A stretch of 64,000 bases of DNA from Ktedonobacter sp. SOSP1-85 (GTDB taxonomy: Bacteria; Chloroflexota; Ktedonobacteria; Ktedonobacterales; Ktedonobacteraceae). This document shows, piece after piece, positions 8,572 to 16,276 of the stretch (the stretch's first letter is position 1; every line of letters starts with the position of its first letter). The notes beneath the pieces were generated by a model. That model was given only the letters and a program-made list of their open reading frames with translations. It made no database searches and had not been told where the DNA came from. The position numbers and the translations under genes are program-made. The stretch is from positions 310,001 through 374,000 of the forward strand of contig NZ_BNJI01000003.1 of assembly GCF_016587415.1 (NCBI RefSeq). Direction: 5' to 3'.

Positions 8572-9132
8572 TCAATCGCGCTCATGCGTTGCCGGGGTAT
8601 AGACGCCATGATAGCCACACAAACGCCCAATAAAGGCCAGGAGCCCAAAGAGTATTCTCTGCACGATGAGTGGCGGCTTGACGAAGTGAAACTCGCGACG
8701 ATATTGCCACATAATCACGGCTGCCTGTAAAAGATTGGGTATCCCCTCCGGGTTGGTCTTGCCATCCTGGGCAAGACCCAGAGTAATTTCGAGAAATTCA
8801 TCTGTGTGCAGTGCTGGCCTCGTTTGCCAGATCACGCGAGTCCCGCTCGTGCCACCATTCCACATCTCATGGGTGGTACCTGCGGGAACATGAAAGATCT
8901 CGCCAGCTTGATAGGTTTTCTTTTCGCCAGCAATGATCGTGTTGATGCTCCCTTCCAGGACCTCAAAGCGCTCCTCCTGTTGGGGATGAACATGGGTTGC
9001 AGGCTTTGTTGAAGACGGGTGATAGACAGCCTCTACCTCAACCAGTTCACCTCGCGTCTCCTTCGCCGTCTTGCGAAATATAATTTTTTGTTTGCGAATA
9101 GGGTCAAAAATCATTTCCCCCACATGAACCAT
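8572..9132 (-). CDS. cupin-domain protein
   Basis: A single cupin barrel with the metal-binding motif HVHPQQEERFEV near residue 48 and the second motif PAGTTHEM near residue 82. After residue 110 comes an extra C-terminal part with a hydrophobic stretch (RILFGLLAFIGRLCG) that may associate with the membrane. The ATG at 9132 is preferred over 9156 because GAAAGGAAG lies 9 bases before it. It is divergently transcribed from the TetR gene, with duplicated operator-like sequence between, so it is the likely TetR target. The catalytic role is unknown. Confidence 0.8.
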   Translation of the reverse strand: MVHVGEMIFDPIRKQKIIFRKTAKETRGELVEVEAVYHPSSTKPATHVHPQQEERFEVLEGSINTIIAGEKKTYQAGEIFHVPAGTTHEMWNGGTSGTRVIWQTRPALHTDEFLEITLGLAQDGKTNPEGIPNLLQAAVIMWQYRREFHFVKPPLIVQRILFGLLAFIGRLCGYHGVYTPATHERD

Positions 9133-9219
9133 ATCTATACGCTTCCTTTCTCTCAACTATGACAACCAACACGAACGCTGTTCACCTTACACAAGCAATA
9201 TACATCCATCAATGCTTCC

Positions 9220-9300
9220 TTGTCAAGGTGTACACTGTTAGTTATATGAGATAGGAAAAAGCTTGACAGGCCATGTACAAAAATGTACACTGTTAGTTAT
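9220..9300 (+). promoter_or_regulatory. TetR/cupin intergenic operators and leaderless promoter
   Basis: The 17-base sequence TGTACACTGTTAGTTAT occurs twice as a direct repeat (9229-9245 and 9284-9300). The second copy is preceded by another TGTACA (9274-9279), forming an inverted pair TGTACA-AAAA-TGTACA. TTGACA (9263-9268) and TACACT (9286-9291), 17 bases apart, place transcription start on the ATG at 9299, so the message is probably leaderless. A further TTGTCA (9220-9225) with TATATG 17 bases on may be a second promoter. The repeats are the best candidate TetR binding sites. Confidence 0.7.
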
Positions 9301-9859
9301 GGCATATACAAAGAAGATCGATCATCAAGAGCTGGTGACCTGTGCGTGCAAGCTGGTGGAGCAGGAGGGTGTTGAGGCGCTCTCAATGCGCCGCCTGGCT
9401 CAGATATTGGACGTACAGGCCTCCTCGCTCTATAACCACTTTGCCAATAAGTCGGCACTCCTGGCTGAGGTGGCGGAAAGGGGACTCTATCGCTTGGCTG
9501 AGAAGTTGGAGCATGCCTCCGCCCTCGCACGCCCGAACCCGCGCCATCAAATAGAAGCCATGGGGCTGACCTATCGCGAGTGGGCGCTTCAACATTCTCA
9601 CATTTACACTCTGCTATTTATGGGCGCGCCACCCCTGGAGGTCGATGCCCCTCCCTCTGCGGCTGCGACCTTCGCGCCTATGCTCGCAGCCACAGCCCAG
9701 TTGGTAGGAGAAGACCAGGCAGAGGCCGCGACGCAGGCCGTCTGGGCCTTTATCCACGGCTTCGTCACACTTGAACTGACGGGACACATGCAGCGCTGCC
9801 TCCCGGCCGAAGGCTTTACGCTTGGGCTAACTTGCCTCGCTCAAGGCCTGGGACGCTAA
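9299..9859 (+). CDS. TetR/AcrR-family regulator
   Basis: 186 residues from the ATG at 9299 (MAYTKKIDHQELV). The TetR HTH is seen in GVEALSMRRLAQILDVQASSLYNHFANKSALL (residues about 25-56), followed by an all-helical ligand-binding domain with a TetR_C-like ending (FIHGFVTLELTGHM). The open frame reaches TTG 9263, but that codon is the -35 box, so the ATG start is better. It probably represses itself and the divergent cupin gene through the repeated TGTACA sites. Confidence 0.87.
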   Translation: MAYTKKIDHQELVTCACKLVEQEGVEALSMRRLAQILDVQASSLYNHFANKSALLAEVAERGLYRLAEKLEHASALARPNPRHQIEAMGLTYREWALQHSHIYTLLFMGAPPLEVDAPPSAAATFAPMLAATAQLVGEDQAEAATQAVWAFIHGFVTLELTGHMQRCLPAEGFTLGLTCLAQGLGR

Positions 9860-9872
9860 TCACACCTCTTTC

Positions 9873-10427
9873 TTAATACTTCCACGCGTCCACGAGCATG
9901 CCATACACGATCATGTCATGAGCCTTGCCATTAAGCCATTCGGCCTGGCGCAAGATTCCCTCCTGCGTGAAACCAAGCCTCTCTGGCACGGCCCGGCTCT
10001 TCTTGTTACCAGCGGCGGCATGAATTTCAACCTTGTTGAGACCATACTCCTCGAAGGCATAGGTGGTAAGCGCCTTCGCAGCCCTGGTGATAATTCCCTT
10101 GCCCTGCATATCTTTATCCAGCCAGTAGCCAATCTCCGCCACGCGCGTCTCCCAGCTCATCCTGGGGAAACCGATTGAACCAACCATTTGCCCCCTATAC
10201 CAGAGATTGGTTGGCAGCCCTACTCCACCCGCGAACTGCTGCATACTGCCTCGCATATATGAACTTATAACTTCAGGCGTCTGCTTGAAGGCCGCCCAGG
10301 ACATCCACTCCCGCAAGTGCTCGATGTTGCGCACCACCAGGGCATGATACTCATCCACATACCGCTGCTCATTCAAGCGTAACTCGATTTCATCATCCAC
10401 ACGAATACAGAGAGAGAGTTTACTCAT
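9873..10427 (-). CDS. RimJ/RimL-type GNAT N-acetyltransferase
   Basis: 184 residues with the GNAT fold of the ribosomal-protein/serine acetyltransferase group: GSIGFPRMSWETRVAEIGYWL, the acetyl-CoA loop DMQGKGIITRAAKALTTYAF, and a RAVPERLGFTQEG motif. The N-terminal half (ELRLNEQRYVDEYHALV) is typical for RimJ-like enzymes acting on protein or small-molecule amines. The sequence AAAAGGAAAAAGA before the ATG provides the ribosome site. An IS200/IS605-derived mini-element lies only 27 bases upstream, so the original promoter has been displaced or replaced. Confidence 0.83.
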   Translation of the reverse strand: MSKLSLCIRVDDEIELRLNEQRYVDEYHALVVRNIEHLREWMSWAAFKQTPEVISSYMRGSMQQFAGGVGLPTNLWYRGQMVGSIGFPRMSWETRVAEIGYWLDKDMQGKGIITRAAKALTTYAFEEYGLNKVEIHAAAGNKKSRAVPERLGFTQEGILRQAEWLNGKAHDMIVYGMLVDAWKY

Positions 10428-10453
10428 TCTTTTTCCTTTTTATCAAACCGAGC

Positions 10454-10797
10454 GTAAGACCCCTGCCTTCAGGCATGGGGATAGAAGCGAGTCCTTTTGT
10501 GGTGGATAGGGTGGAGAGGAATATTTCCCTCTTGACACTCTTCACCTTTCCTCCTATACTAGAACAAGTGTTTTTTGTACATACACAACAAAAAAGTGTT
10601 TCCTGGGTTGCAAGGTAAATTCGCGTCCTTGCGTAAAAATGCTTGCGTACACGTGTCCCTGTACCTCTCGAAAGGTCTTTAAGAGCCCACAAGCCGCCTT
10701 TCACACAAGAGAGTAATACACTATAGGCTCGGACGGAGCCTTCAGGAAGCTTCGGCCTCCTGAGAAGCCCCCGCATTTATGCGTGGGGAGTCGTCAC
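10454..10797. mobile_element. IS200/IS605-end mini-element (PATE/MITE), copy 1
   Basis: A 344-bp sequence nearly identical to 19603-19945. It is bounded by two subterminal hairpins of the same polarity: CCCCTGCC-TTCA-GGCATGGGG (10461-10481) and CCCCCGCAT-TT-ATGCGTGGGG near 10769-10789. Each has a single bulged T, as in the Y1-transposase recognition hairpins of IS200/IS605 ends. There is no tnpA or tnpB. The open frames across it (MRGLLRRPKLPEG...) are regarded as spurious. It abuts the start of the GNAT gene, and flanking TTTTATCAAACCG is shared with the solo end at 32936. Confidence 0.8.
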
Positions 10798-10862
10798 CTA
10801 TATAGCTAGGCCATGAGCAGCGTGTTTGCTTGACTCCTCACACCTGCGGCGCTCGCCCTGGT

Positions 10863-10917
10863 GAGTAGTATGATGTGCCTGGACAGCCTGAGGCTGTCCA
10901 GGCACATCATACTACTC
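10863..10917. repeat. 55-bp near-perfect palindrome
   Basis: Arms of 27 bases (10863-10889 and 10891-10917) are perfectly complementary around a single central G, and the centre reads CAGCCTGAGGCTG. It lies downstream of the carboxylesterase gene (ends 10955, minus strand), where it could act as a transcription-end hairpin; no T-run follows. It may alternatively be a small inserted palindrome. Confidence 0.75.
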
Positions 10918-10954
10918 TCAAGCATACCATTACAGGACAAGGGCAATCGCATCT

Positions 10955-11641
10955 TCATGAGTCTCTTCCCTTCTCCTTTTCCCACATTGCCGCCATCATG
11001 GCTTGCACAACATGTATCTCATCCTGGTTGATGGTATGGCCCATGTTAGGATACAAGTGTGCCGTTACCTGCCCTCCCATCCGTTGGAGCACTTGAGCGG
11101 AATATTCAACCCGTTCTTTGGGAATATGGAAATCCTTATCACTACAGCCGAGAAACATGGGGGTCCCATCGAACGAGCCGAGATAGTTTCGCGGTGCGCC
11201 ATCCGGCCCGATGAGTCCACCACTCAAGCCCACCACACCACCATAGCGCCTGGCATTACGGGCCGCAAACTCAAGGGCCAGACAGGCACCTTGTGAAAAA
11301 CCTAAGAGGATGGTCCGTTCAGGTTTAATGCCTGCATCCGCTATTTGAGTCAGCAGAGATGCAATGACTGCCAGGGCGGAAGTAAGACTAGGCTCATTGC
11401 TAGCAAGAGGTGCAAGAAAACTATTGGGATACCACGAATAATCAGCGGCCTGCGGTGCAAGATAGGTAAAACCAGGCTGGTGTAGCTCGCTCGTCAGACT
11501 CAGGATATCTTCTGCTGATGCACCACGTCCATGGAGCATGATCATAACTGCTTTTGCCTGCTTAAGCGGCGAACCCGCAGCAAGTACAGGCTGCCCCTGG
11601 TGTGGCCGGGTCACGTTATTCAAATGATGAAGCTGCTCCAT
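10955..11641 (-). CDS. mhqD: phospholipase/carboxylesterase (MhqD-like)
   Basis: 228 residues, alpha/beta hydrolase of the phospholipase/carboxylesterase family. The oxyanion region is MIMLHGRGASAED near residue 33. The nucleophile motif is GFSQGACLALEF near residue 117 (Ser in GFSQG), the acid is in GCSDKDFHIP, and the His is in NMGHTINQDEI. In Bacillus, MhqD is encoded with the ring-cleaving dioxygenase MhqO in a quinone-responsive operon. Here the same pair occurs with a 21-base gap, so the symbol rests on family plus context. It probably removes esters or adducts formed during quinone or phenolic stress. Confidence 0.78.
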   Translation of the reverse strand: MEQLHHLNNVTRPHQGQPVLAAGSPLKQAKAVMIMLHGRGASAEDILSLTSELHQPGFTYLAPQAADYSWYPNSFLAPLASNEPSLTSALAVIASLLTQIADAGIKPERTILLGFSQGACLALEFAARNARRYGGVVGLSGGLIGPDGAPRNYLGSFDGTPMFLGCSDKDFHIPKERVEYSAQVLQRMGGQVTAHLYPNMGHTINQDEIHVVQAMMAAMWEKEKGRDS

Positions 11642-11662
11642 CCGATATCTCCTTCCACCCGA

Positions 11663-12637
11663 TTACTCGTTATTGCTCCTGCCAGCATTATCCACTGGCA
11701 CATGAAGCGGGGGCAATACATTCTCGATCTGTGAGCGACTTGACTCTAGCCAGAGGGGAAGCTTGAGGCGCGTTCCGAGCTGCTCGACCGGCTCATCAAT
11801 GGCAAAGCCGGGAGGATCAGTCGCAATTTCAAACAGAACTCCCCCTGGTTCGTGAAAGTAGATCGAGCGGAAGTACTGGCGGTCCAACACTGGCGTCACA
11901 TCGCCGTCCTGACCTAACAGATGCTCTCTCCAGGCGAGTTGATGGGCGTCATCCTCGGTGCGCCAGGCCACATGATGCACGGTGCCCACTGCTATCCTCC
12001 CGCGTGGCTGATTGGACAACTCCAACACATCGACGCGGGTGCCTGGGCCGCCTGAGCCGACTTCGTATCTGAAGCGGTTCCCTTCTTGTTGCAAGAGACG
12101 AAAACCGAGCGTTTCAGTAAGCAGAGTGGCTGTTGGCTCGTGATGGGCCTCTGCCAGTGTAATACTGGCGAAGCCTCGAATGGCATACGCTTGTGGAACG
12201 GGTCCATGTCTCCAACCGCGGCGAAGGTCCGCCTCACGGGAGGCTACCAACTCCAGGGAGAGGCCATGTGGATCAAGGAAGGAAATCACCTGCTCTTGGA
12301 AACGGGCGACCTGCCCCGTGATCGTCACCCCGTGGTGAGATAAACGGTCGATCCAATAGTCGAGCGCATCTGCCGGGATAGACAGGGAAATGTCCACAAT
12401 CTGGCCAGTCCCTCTGCGTCCTCGCGGCGCTTCCGGCCAGGGAAAGAACGTCAGAATCGTGCCAGGCGTTCCTGTATCATCTCCATAGTAGAGATGATAC
12501 GTTCCCGGATCGTCAAAATTCACCGTTTGCTTGACCAGGCGTTGCCCCAGCACATGAGTATAAAAATCCACATTTGCCTGGGGATCTCCCACGATGGCTG
12601 TGAGATGGTGAATGCCTGTCAAAACGTTGTGTCCCAT
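11663..12637 (-). CDS. mhqO: ring-cleaving dioxygenase, glyoxalase fold (MhqO-like)
   Basis: 324 residues made of two vicinal-oxygen-chelate modules. The first begins TGIHHLTAIVGDPQANVDFY with the metal-ligand His, and the second is around residue 150-290 with HHVAWRTEDD and FHEPGGVLFEIAT supplying the other His and Glu ligands. This is the pattern of MhqO/MhqA and LinE-type Fe(II) hydroquinone dioxygenases. GGGAGGAACAT immediately precedes the ATG. It is co-transcribed with the MhqD-like esterase, and a 16-base perfect palindrome lies just upstream of its ribosome site. The inferred role is opening of hydroquinone or catechol rings. Confidence 0.82.
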   Translation of the reverse strand: MGHNVLTGIHHLTAIVGDPQANVDFYTHVLGQRLVKQTVNFDDPGTYHLYYGDDTGTPGTILTFFPWPEAPRGRRGTGQIVDISLSIPADALDYWIDRLSHHGVTITGQVARFQEQVISFLDPHGLSLELVASREADLRRGWRHGPVPQAYAIRGFASITLAEAHHEPTATLLTETLGFRLLQQEGNRFRYEVGSGGPGTRVDVLELSNQPRGRIAVGTVHHVAWRTEDDAHQLAWREHLLGQDGDVTPVLDRQYFRSIYFHEPGGVLFEIATDPPGFAIDEPVEQLGTRLKLPLWLESSRSQIENVLPPLHVPVDNAGRSNNE

Positions 12638-12659
12638 ATGTTCCTCCCAAATGCCCTGC

Positions 12660-12675
12660 TACCTGACATCAGGTA
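12660..12675. promoter_or_regulatory. 16-bp perfect palindromic operator upstream of mhqO-like gene
   Basis: TACCTGA-CA-TCAGGTA lies 23 bases upstream of the mhqO-like start codon, in the gap after the zinc-finger gene. Perfect dyads of this size are typical MarR/PadR-family sites, and MhqR controls the Bacillus counterpart. No matching regulator gene is adjacent. Confidence 0.65.
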
Positions 12676-12710
12676 ACTGAGAGCTCTGCTCTTCATGATG
12701 TTATGTCTGA

Positions 12711-12989
12711 TTATTCTTCTGCGTCCGCGAATTCGAAAACCACCTCGTCGACATAACACCAACCCCAATTCTCTCCCGGTTCGAGCGACGCAATGAGTGG
12801 ATGGGTTGTGGTGTGAAAGTGCCTGATCGCATGTTTATTTTTTGAGGAATCACAGCAACCTACATGTCCGCACGAAAGGCAGAGGCGCAGATGCACCCAC
12901 GTATCTCCCGTTTTCAAACACTCCTCACATCCATTTGCACTCGGTGTGACTTCCTGTATTTGCTCCAAATGTGTACACTGCTTTGCCAT
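12711..12989 (-). CDS. UBP-type zinc finger protein
   Basis: A 92-residue protein made almost entirely of one zf-UBP domain. Ligands are seen in CTHLEQ, GCEECLKTG, LRLCLSCGHVGCCDSS, HAIRHFHTT and THPLI, which is the CxH...CxxC...CxxC...H pattern of the family. In eukaryotes the domain binds ubiquitin C-termini; small bacterial versions are widespread but have no known partner. GAAGAAGG lies before the ATG at 12989. It lies between the WrbA-like reductase and the dioxygenase on the same strand, so it may be part of the quinone-stress set. Confidence 0.82.
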   Translation of the reverse strand: MAKQCTHLEQIQEVTPSANGCEECLKTGDTWVHLRLCLSCGHVGCCDSSKNKHAIRHFHTTTHPLIASLEPGENWGWCYVDEVVFEFADAEE

Positions 12990-13057
12990 ATGCTTGCCTT
13001 CTTCAGTTCATTTTTCAGCGATGCTAAAAAGGACGATTTTAGATACCCTCCGCTTTC

Positions 13058-13684
13058 TCAGTGAGCAACTGGAGCTAGGCCACTTGCAAAACGCGCCGTG
13101 ACCTCAGCAACGCGCCGGCCCTGGAAGCGGGCGGCCGCTAGCGCTATTTCATCAGGTGGTACTGAGCCATTATTCGAGGTATATGAGACCCCATAGGGAT
13201 TGCCAACCTGGAACTGCACAGGATCAAGATAGCCGGGAGAAACGATAATCGCACCCCAGTGGTAGAAAACATTATTCAGGGCGGTAATGGTTGTTTCCTG
13301 TCCACCATGCGCGGTGCCTGAACTACTGAAGCTCGACGCGATCTTGTTAGCGAGTTTGCCCTGTGACCAGAGCTTACCTGTGCGATCGATAAACTGTTTC
13401 AACTGAGCGGCAGGCAGACCAAAACGGGTTGGCGTGCCAAATATGATGGCATCTGCCCACTCGAGATCCGCAAGCGTTGCCGTCGCGATATGCTGCGTCA
13501 TTTTTCGATGTGCGGCCCAGCCCTGGTTTGTTGCAATCGCCTCTTTCGGAGCCAGTTCCTCGACTTCTCGTAGACGTGTGTGAGCGCCTGCGCCTTTTGC
13601 GCCTTCTTCCACAGCCAGAGCCAACTGGTAGGTTGACCCGGTCGCACTATAGTAAATGATCGCTACCTTGACCTCTGTTGACAT
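13058..13684 (-). CDS. wrbA: WrbA-like NAD(P)H:quinone oxidoreductase
   Basis: A flavodoxin-fold protein of about 208 residues. FMN loops are seen in IIYYSATGSTYQLA at the N-terminus, IIFGTPTRFGLPA near residue 80 and SSSGTAHGGQETT near residue 115, all characteristic of WrbA. It reduces quinones by two electrons. The ATG at 13684 is chosen because AAGGAGG lies 9 bases upstream; ATG 13690 is too close and the frame opening at 13756 adds an unrelated leader. It is followed by the zinc-finger, dioxygenase and esterase genes, a coherent set for quinone or hydroquinone disposal. Confidence 0.85.
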   Translation of the reverse strand: MSTEVKVAIIYYSATGSTYQLALAVEEGAKGAGAHTRLREVEELAPKEAIATNQGWAAHRKMTQHIATATLADLEWADAIIFGTPTRFGLPAAQLKQFIDRTGKLWSQGKLANKIASSFSSSGTAHGGQETTITALNNVFYHWGAIIVSPGYLDPVQFQVGNPYGVSYTSNNGSVPPDEIALAAARFQGRRVAEVTARFASGLAPVAH

Positions 13685-13818
13685 GGACATTTTCCTCCTT
13701 GCTGTATGCGAAATGCAAGAGCATGTTGTATTGGTCAGCTTGTTTGATTGGTTCATACCATCGTTGAACTCAGATGGGTTTTCGCATCCTTGAGGTGCTC
13801 ATGTGAGATACAAGCACC

Positions 13819-13855
13819 AGGGGCATGCCGGTTAGCAATCAACCAGCATACCCCT
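13819..13855 (-). terminator. hairpin downstream of alpha/beta hydrolase gene
   Basis: Imperfect 15-bp stem (13819-13833 with 13841-13855, mismatches at two positions) nine bases after the hydrolase stop codon on the minus strand. There is no T-run, so it is a possible but not typical intrinsic terminator. Confidence 0.4.
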
Positions 13856-13863
13856 ATCTTTAC

Positions 13864-14691
13864 TTAGGACTTCAAGAAGCCTAGCAGGTCGGTATTGAAT
13901 TTCTCTTTATGCGTGGTGGTAAGACCATGACTCGCGCCAGGATAGACCTTAAGGGTTGCGCCCTTGACAAGCTTTGAGGAGAGAAGAGCAGAGTCTGCGA
14001 TTGGCACGATCTGGTCATCATCCCCGTGAATGATCAGGGTCGGAACGTCGATCTTCTTGAGGTCCTCCGTGAGATCTGTTTCGGAGAAAGCCTTGATGCA
14101 GTCAAATGCTGCCTTGAGGCCAACCTGCATCGACCAGAGCCAGAACATATCGCGCACACCCTGCGAAACCTGGGAGCCTGATCGATTGGCTCCATAGAAG
14201 GCTGCGCTGAGATCCTTGTAGAATTGTGAGCGGTCCGTGACGACGCCAGTGCGAATTTGATTAAACACTTCGATGGGCAGGCCACCTGGATTGGCTTCTG
14301 TCTTGAGCATCAGTGGCGGTACCGCGCCAACAAGCACGACCTTGGCGACACGCGAGGTGCCATGCCGACCAACGTAGTGAGTGATCTCGCCACCACCGGT
14401 GGAATGCCCGACCAGCGCCACGTCTTTGAGATCGAGCGTCTCTATGAGCTCGGCCAGGTCGTCAGCGTAGGTATCCATGTTATTGCCATCCCAGGGCTGA
14501 CTGGAGCGTCCATGGCCGCGACGATCATGGGCGATGGCGCGATAGCCATGGGAGGCCACGAAGAGCAGCTGGTCGTCCCAGGCATCGGCGTTCAGAGGCC
14601 AGCCATGACTAAAGACGACGGGCTGGCCCGTACCCCAATCCTTGTAAAAGATATGTGTGCCATCTTTTGTGGTAATAGTGCTTGTACTCAT
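13864..14691 (-). CDS. alpha/beta hydrolase (non-haem chloroperoxidase/esterase type)
   Basis: 275 residues from the ATG at 14691 (MSTSTITTKDGTHIFYKDWG). The signature HGWPLNADAWDDQ gives the oxyanion hole, GHSTGGGEITHY the nucleophile Ser, IIHGDDDQIVP the Asp and PGASHGLTTTHKEKF the His. The RRGHGRSSQPWDGNNMDTYA stretch is characteristic of the cofactor-free haloperoxidase/arylesterase group. The upstream extension to 14739 (MERNGNLMKKEG) has a poorer fit and overlaps the probable ribosome site AAGGAAC. The substrate is unknown; it lies next to a second alpha/beta hydrolase and the quinone-stress genes. Confidence 0.83.
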   Translation of the reverse strand: MSTSTITTKDGTHIFYKDWGTGQPVVFSHGWPLNADAWDDQLLFVASHGYRAIAHDRRGHGRSSQPWDGNNMDTYADDLAELIETLDLKDVALVGHSTGGGEITHYVGRHGTSRVAKVVLVGAVPPLMLKTEANPGGLPIEVFNQIRTGVVTDRSQFYKDLSAAFYGANRSGSQVSQGVRDMFWLWSMQVGLKAAFDCIKAFSETDLTEDLKKIDVPTLIIHGDDDQIVPIADSALLSSKLVKGATLKVYPGASHGLTTTHKEKFNTDLLGFLKS

Positions 14692-15061
14692 AATTTGAAT
14701 TGTTCCTTCTTTTTTCATTAAGTTGCCATTCCTCTCCATTGCGAAGTCGTTTCTTCATCCAAGTCGTAATGTCCAACGACCGCCAATGGCGTGCTCAGCT
14801 TCTTGAGCATGATCGATGGCGGGATCGCAGTGGATCAAATGGCCGCACTTGTATCAATGTCTTCATTGAAGACTACCTGGGTTGTACTATGATAATACAA
14901 TTCAGGCGTCATTTCTCACAATACACTTTACACGCTTTTTATATGCAGATTACTGTTTCGTCAACGCTGCAAGGAATCAGCGCCGTTTCTCCGTCTCATC
15001 TAGCGCATTCTCCAGGATACTGGCCGTGGCGATATCGTGACATTCAGAACACAAAGCATCT
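14692..15061. other. 370-bp intergenic stretch
   Basis: Between two minus-strand hydrolase genes. The part next to 14691 should hold the promoter of the downstream hydrolase. Only shadow frames are present and no clear repeat or RNA structure was recognised. Confidence 0.5.
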
Positions 15062-15772
15062 CTAGTGGCGAATGCTCTGGGTTGCCTCCAGGATCAGTTC
15101 GGACACTTCATAAGGATGCGAAACTGGGGACGCATGGCTCGATGGGATCTCGCGGGTTGTGGCCCCAATTCTTTTGGCCATGAAGCGCTCGGCATCTGGC
15201 TGGATGGTGCGATCGTTGGCCGAGACCATGTACCAGGAGGGAAGCCGCTTCCAGGCTGGTGCTCCGGATGGAACCTCAAAGCAGATAAGTGCTGTAGGAT
15301 TTTCTGCCGCAGCAAGCCCATTGGACTCGATGCTAGGGATATCCTGCACAAAGTTCGCTCCAAAAGCTGGCGGATCAATCCATACAAATCCTTCTCGATA
15401 GGACGGCACAAAGTGTGCGGCTGCTGGGGAGGCTGGGAACTTCCCATTGAGGTCGAGCACACTTTCCCCCTGCTCTGGTGCATACGCTGAGATATAGACC
15501 AGGCCTACTACGTTGGACGCCTGCACTCCAATGTTGGAGATCACAGTTCCCCCATAAGAATGCCCTACCAGGATCGTTGGACCAGACAGGGTGGCAAGCG
15601 CCTGAGTAGTCGTATCGATGTCATCCTGTAATGAGGTAAGGGGATTTTGCACGGCGAGCACATGAACCCCCTTGCCCTGAAGTAGCGGGATCACCTTGCT
15701 CCAACTCGATGCATCCACAAAGGCACCATGTACAAGTAAGATATTGATGCCCGTTCCAGTTGTATCACTCAT
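15062..15772 (-). CDS. alpha/beta hydrolase
   Basis: 236 residues of the small EstC/salicylate-esterase-like alpha/beta hydrolase type. NILLVHGAFVDASSW holds the oxyanion loop, ILVGHSYGGTVISN the nucleophile Ser near residue 93, YMVSANDRTIQPDAE the Asp, and SSHASPVSHPYEV the His. These enzymes act on small esters or lactones; the actual substrate is unknown. The ATG at 15772 opens directly into the first beta strand. It is monocistronic by spacing. Confidence 0.82.
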   Translation of the reverse strand: MSDTTGTGINILLVHGAFVDASSWSKVIPLLQGKGVHVLAVQNPLTSLQDDIDTTTQALATLSGPTILVGHSYGGTVISNIGVQASNVVGLVYISAYAPEQGESVLDLNGKFPASPAAAHFVPSYREGFVWIDPPAFGANFVQDIPSIESNGLAAAENPTALICFEVPSGAPAWKRLPSWYMVSANDRTIQPDAERFMAKRIGATTREIPSSHASPVSHPYEVSELILEATQSIRH

Positions 15773-16045
15773 AGAAGATTTTTTTCCTTTCTCTCTTTCT
15801 CAGGAGAATTGCCCTTTCGGTTCTTAGCATGATTCCGAACGGCCTTCTCTCACTATAGAGAGCATACCTTGAGGTGTTCCTTTCTTAAAGATCGTTACCT
15901 ATCGTCTCGCGATCGTTTGGGGGTGATCAGGCGTCGCCCTGCTTTTATAATCCTTAATGCAGCAAAAGTTATTATTTCTTATTTAACTGTTTTTATTCTA
16001 AGAGGATCTATTCATATACTTTTGTGGGTTGCAAGAGATTTTCAC

Positions 16046-16231
16046 ATGAATAATTTTAAAGCAGCTGAAATGCTACATGATCTCGCTTGTTTCCGGCAGG
16101 CACAAGGCCACTCAGAAGAAGCGGGCGAGTTCTACCAGTAAGCCTTGCAGATACATGTGAGCATGTGTTTGGCGTAGAGCATCCCCTACACGCGCGAGAC
16201 GCGAGAGCACCTGCAGGCCATTCGGGTTTAA
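16046..16231 (+). pseudogene. TPR C-terminal remnant
   Basis: Residues after MNNFKAAEMLHDLACFRQAQGHSEEAGEFYQ match the last TPR of the neighbouring STAND protein (AAEILHDFAGFWQAQGQLQEA). After an in-frame stop at about 16139 the same frame continues ALQIH..., and past a second stop ends YTRETREHLQAIRV, the usual tail of these proteins. It is a decayed 3' end on the opposite strand, tail to tail with the intact gene. Confidence 0.65.
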
Positions 16232-16276
16232 GTTGGACGGGAAGCCAGTGATAGCGCAAGCGGAAGAATAGAAGGT

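Noticed and set aside
10420..10776. 118-codon frame MRGLLRRPKLPEG... inside the mini-element, repeated in copy 2
   Set aside because: Repetition comes from the element itself; no ribosome site, and hairpin ends form part of the frame.
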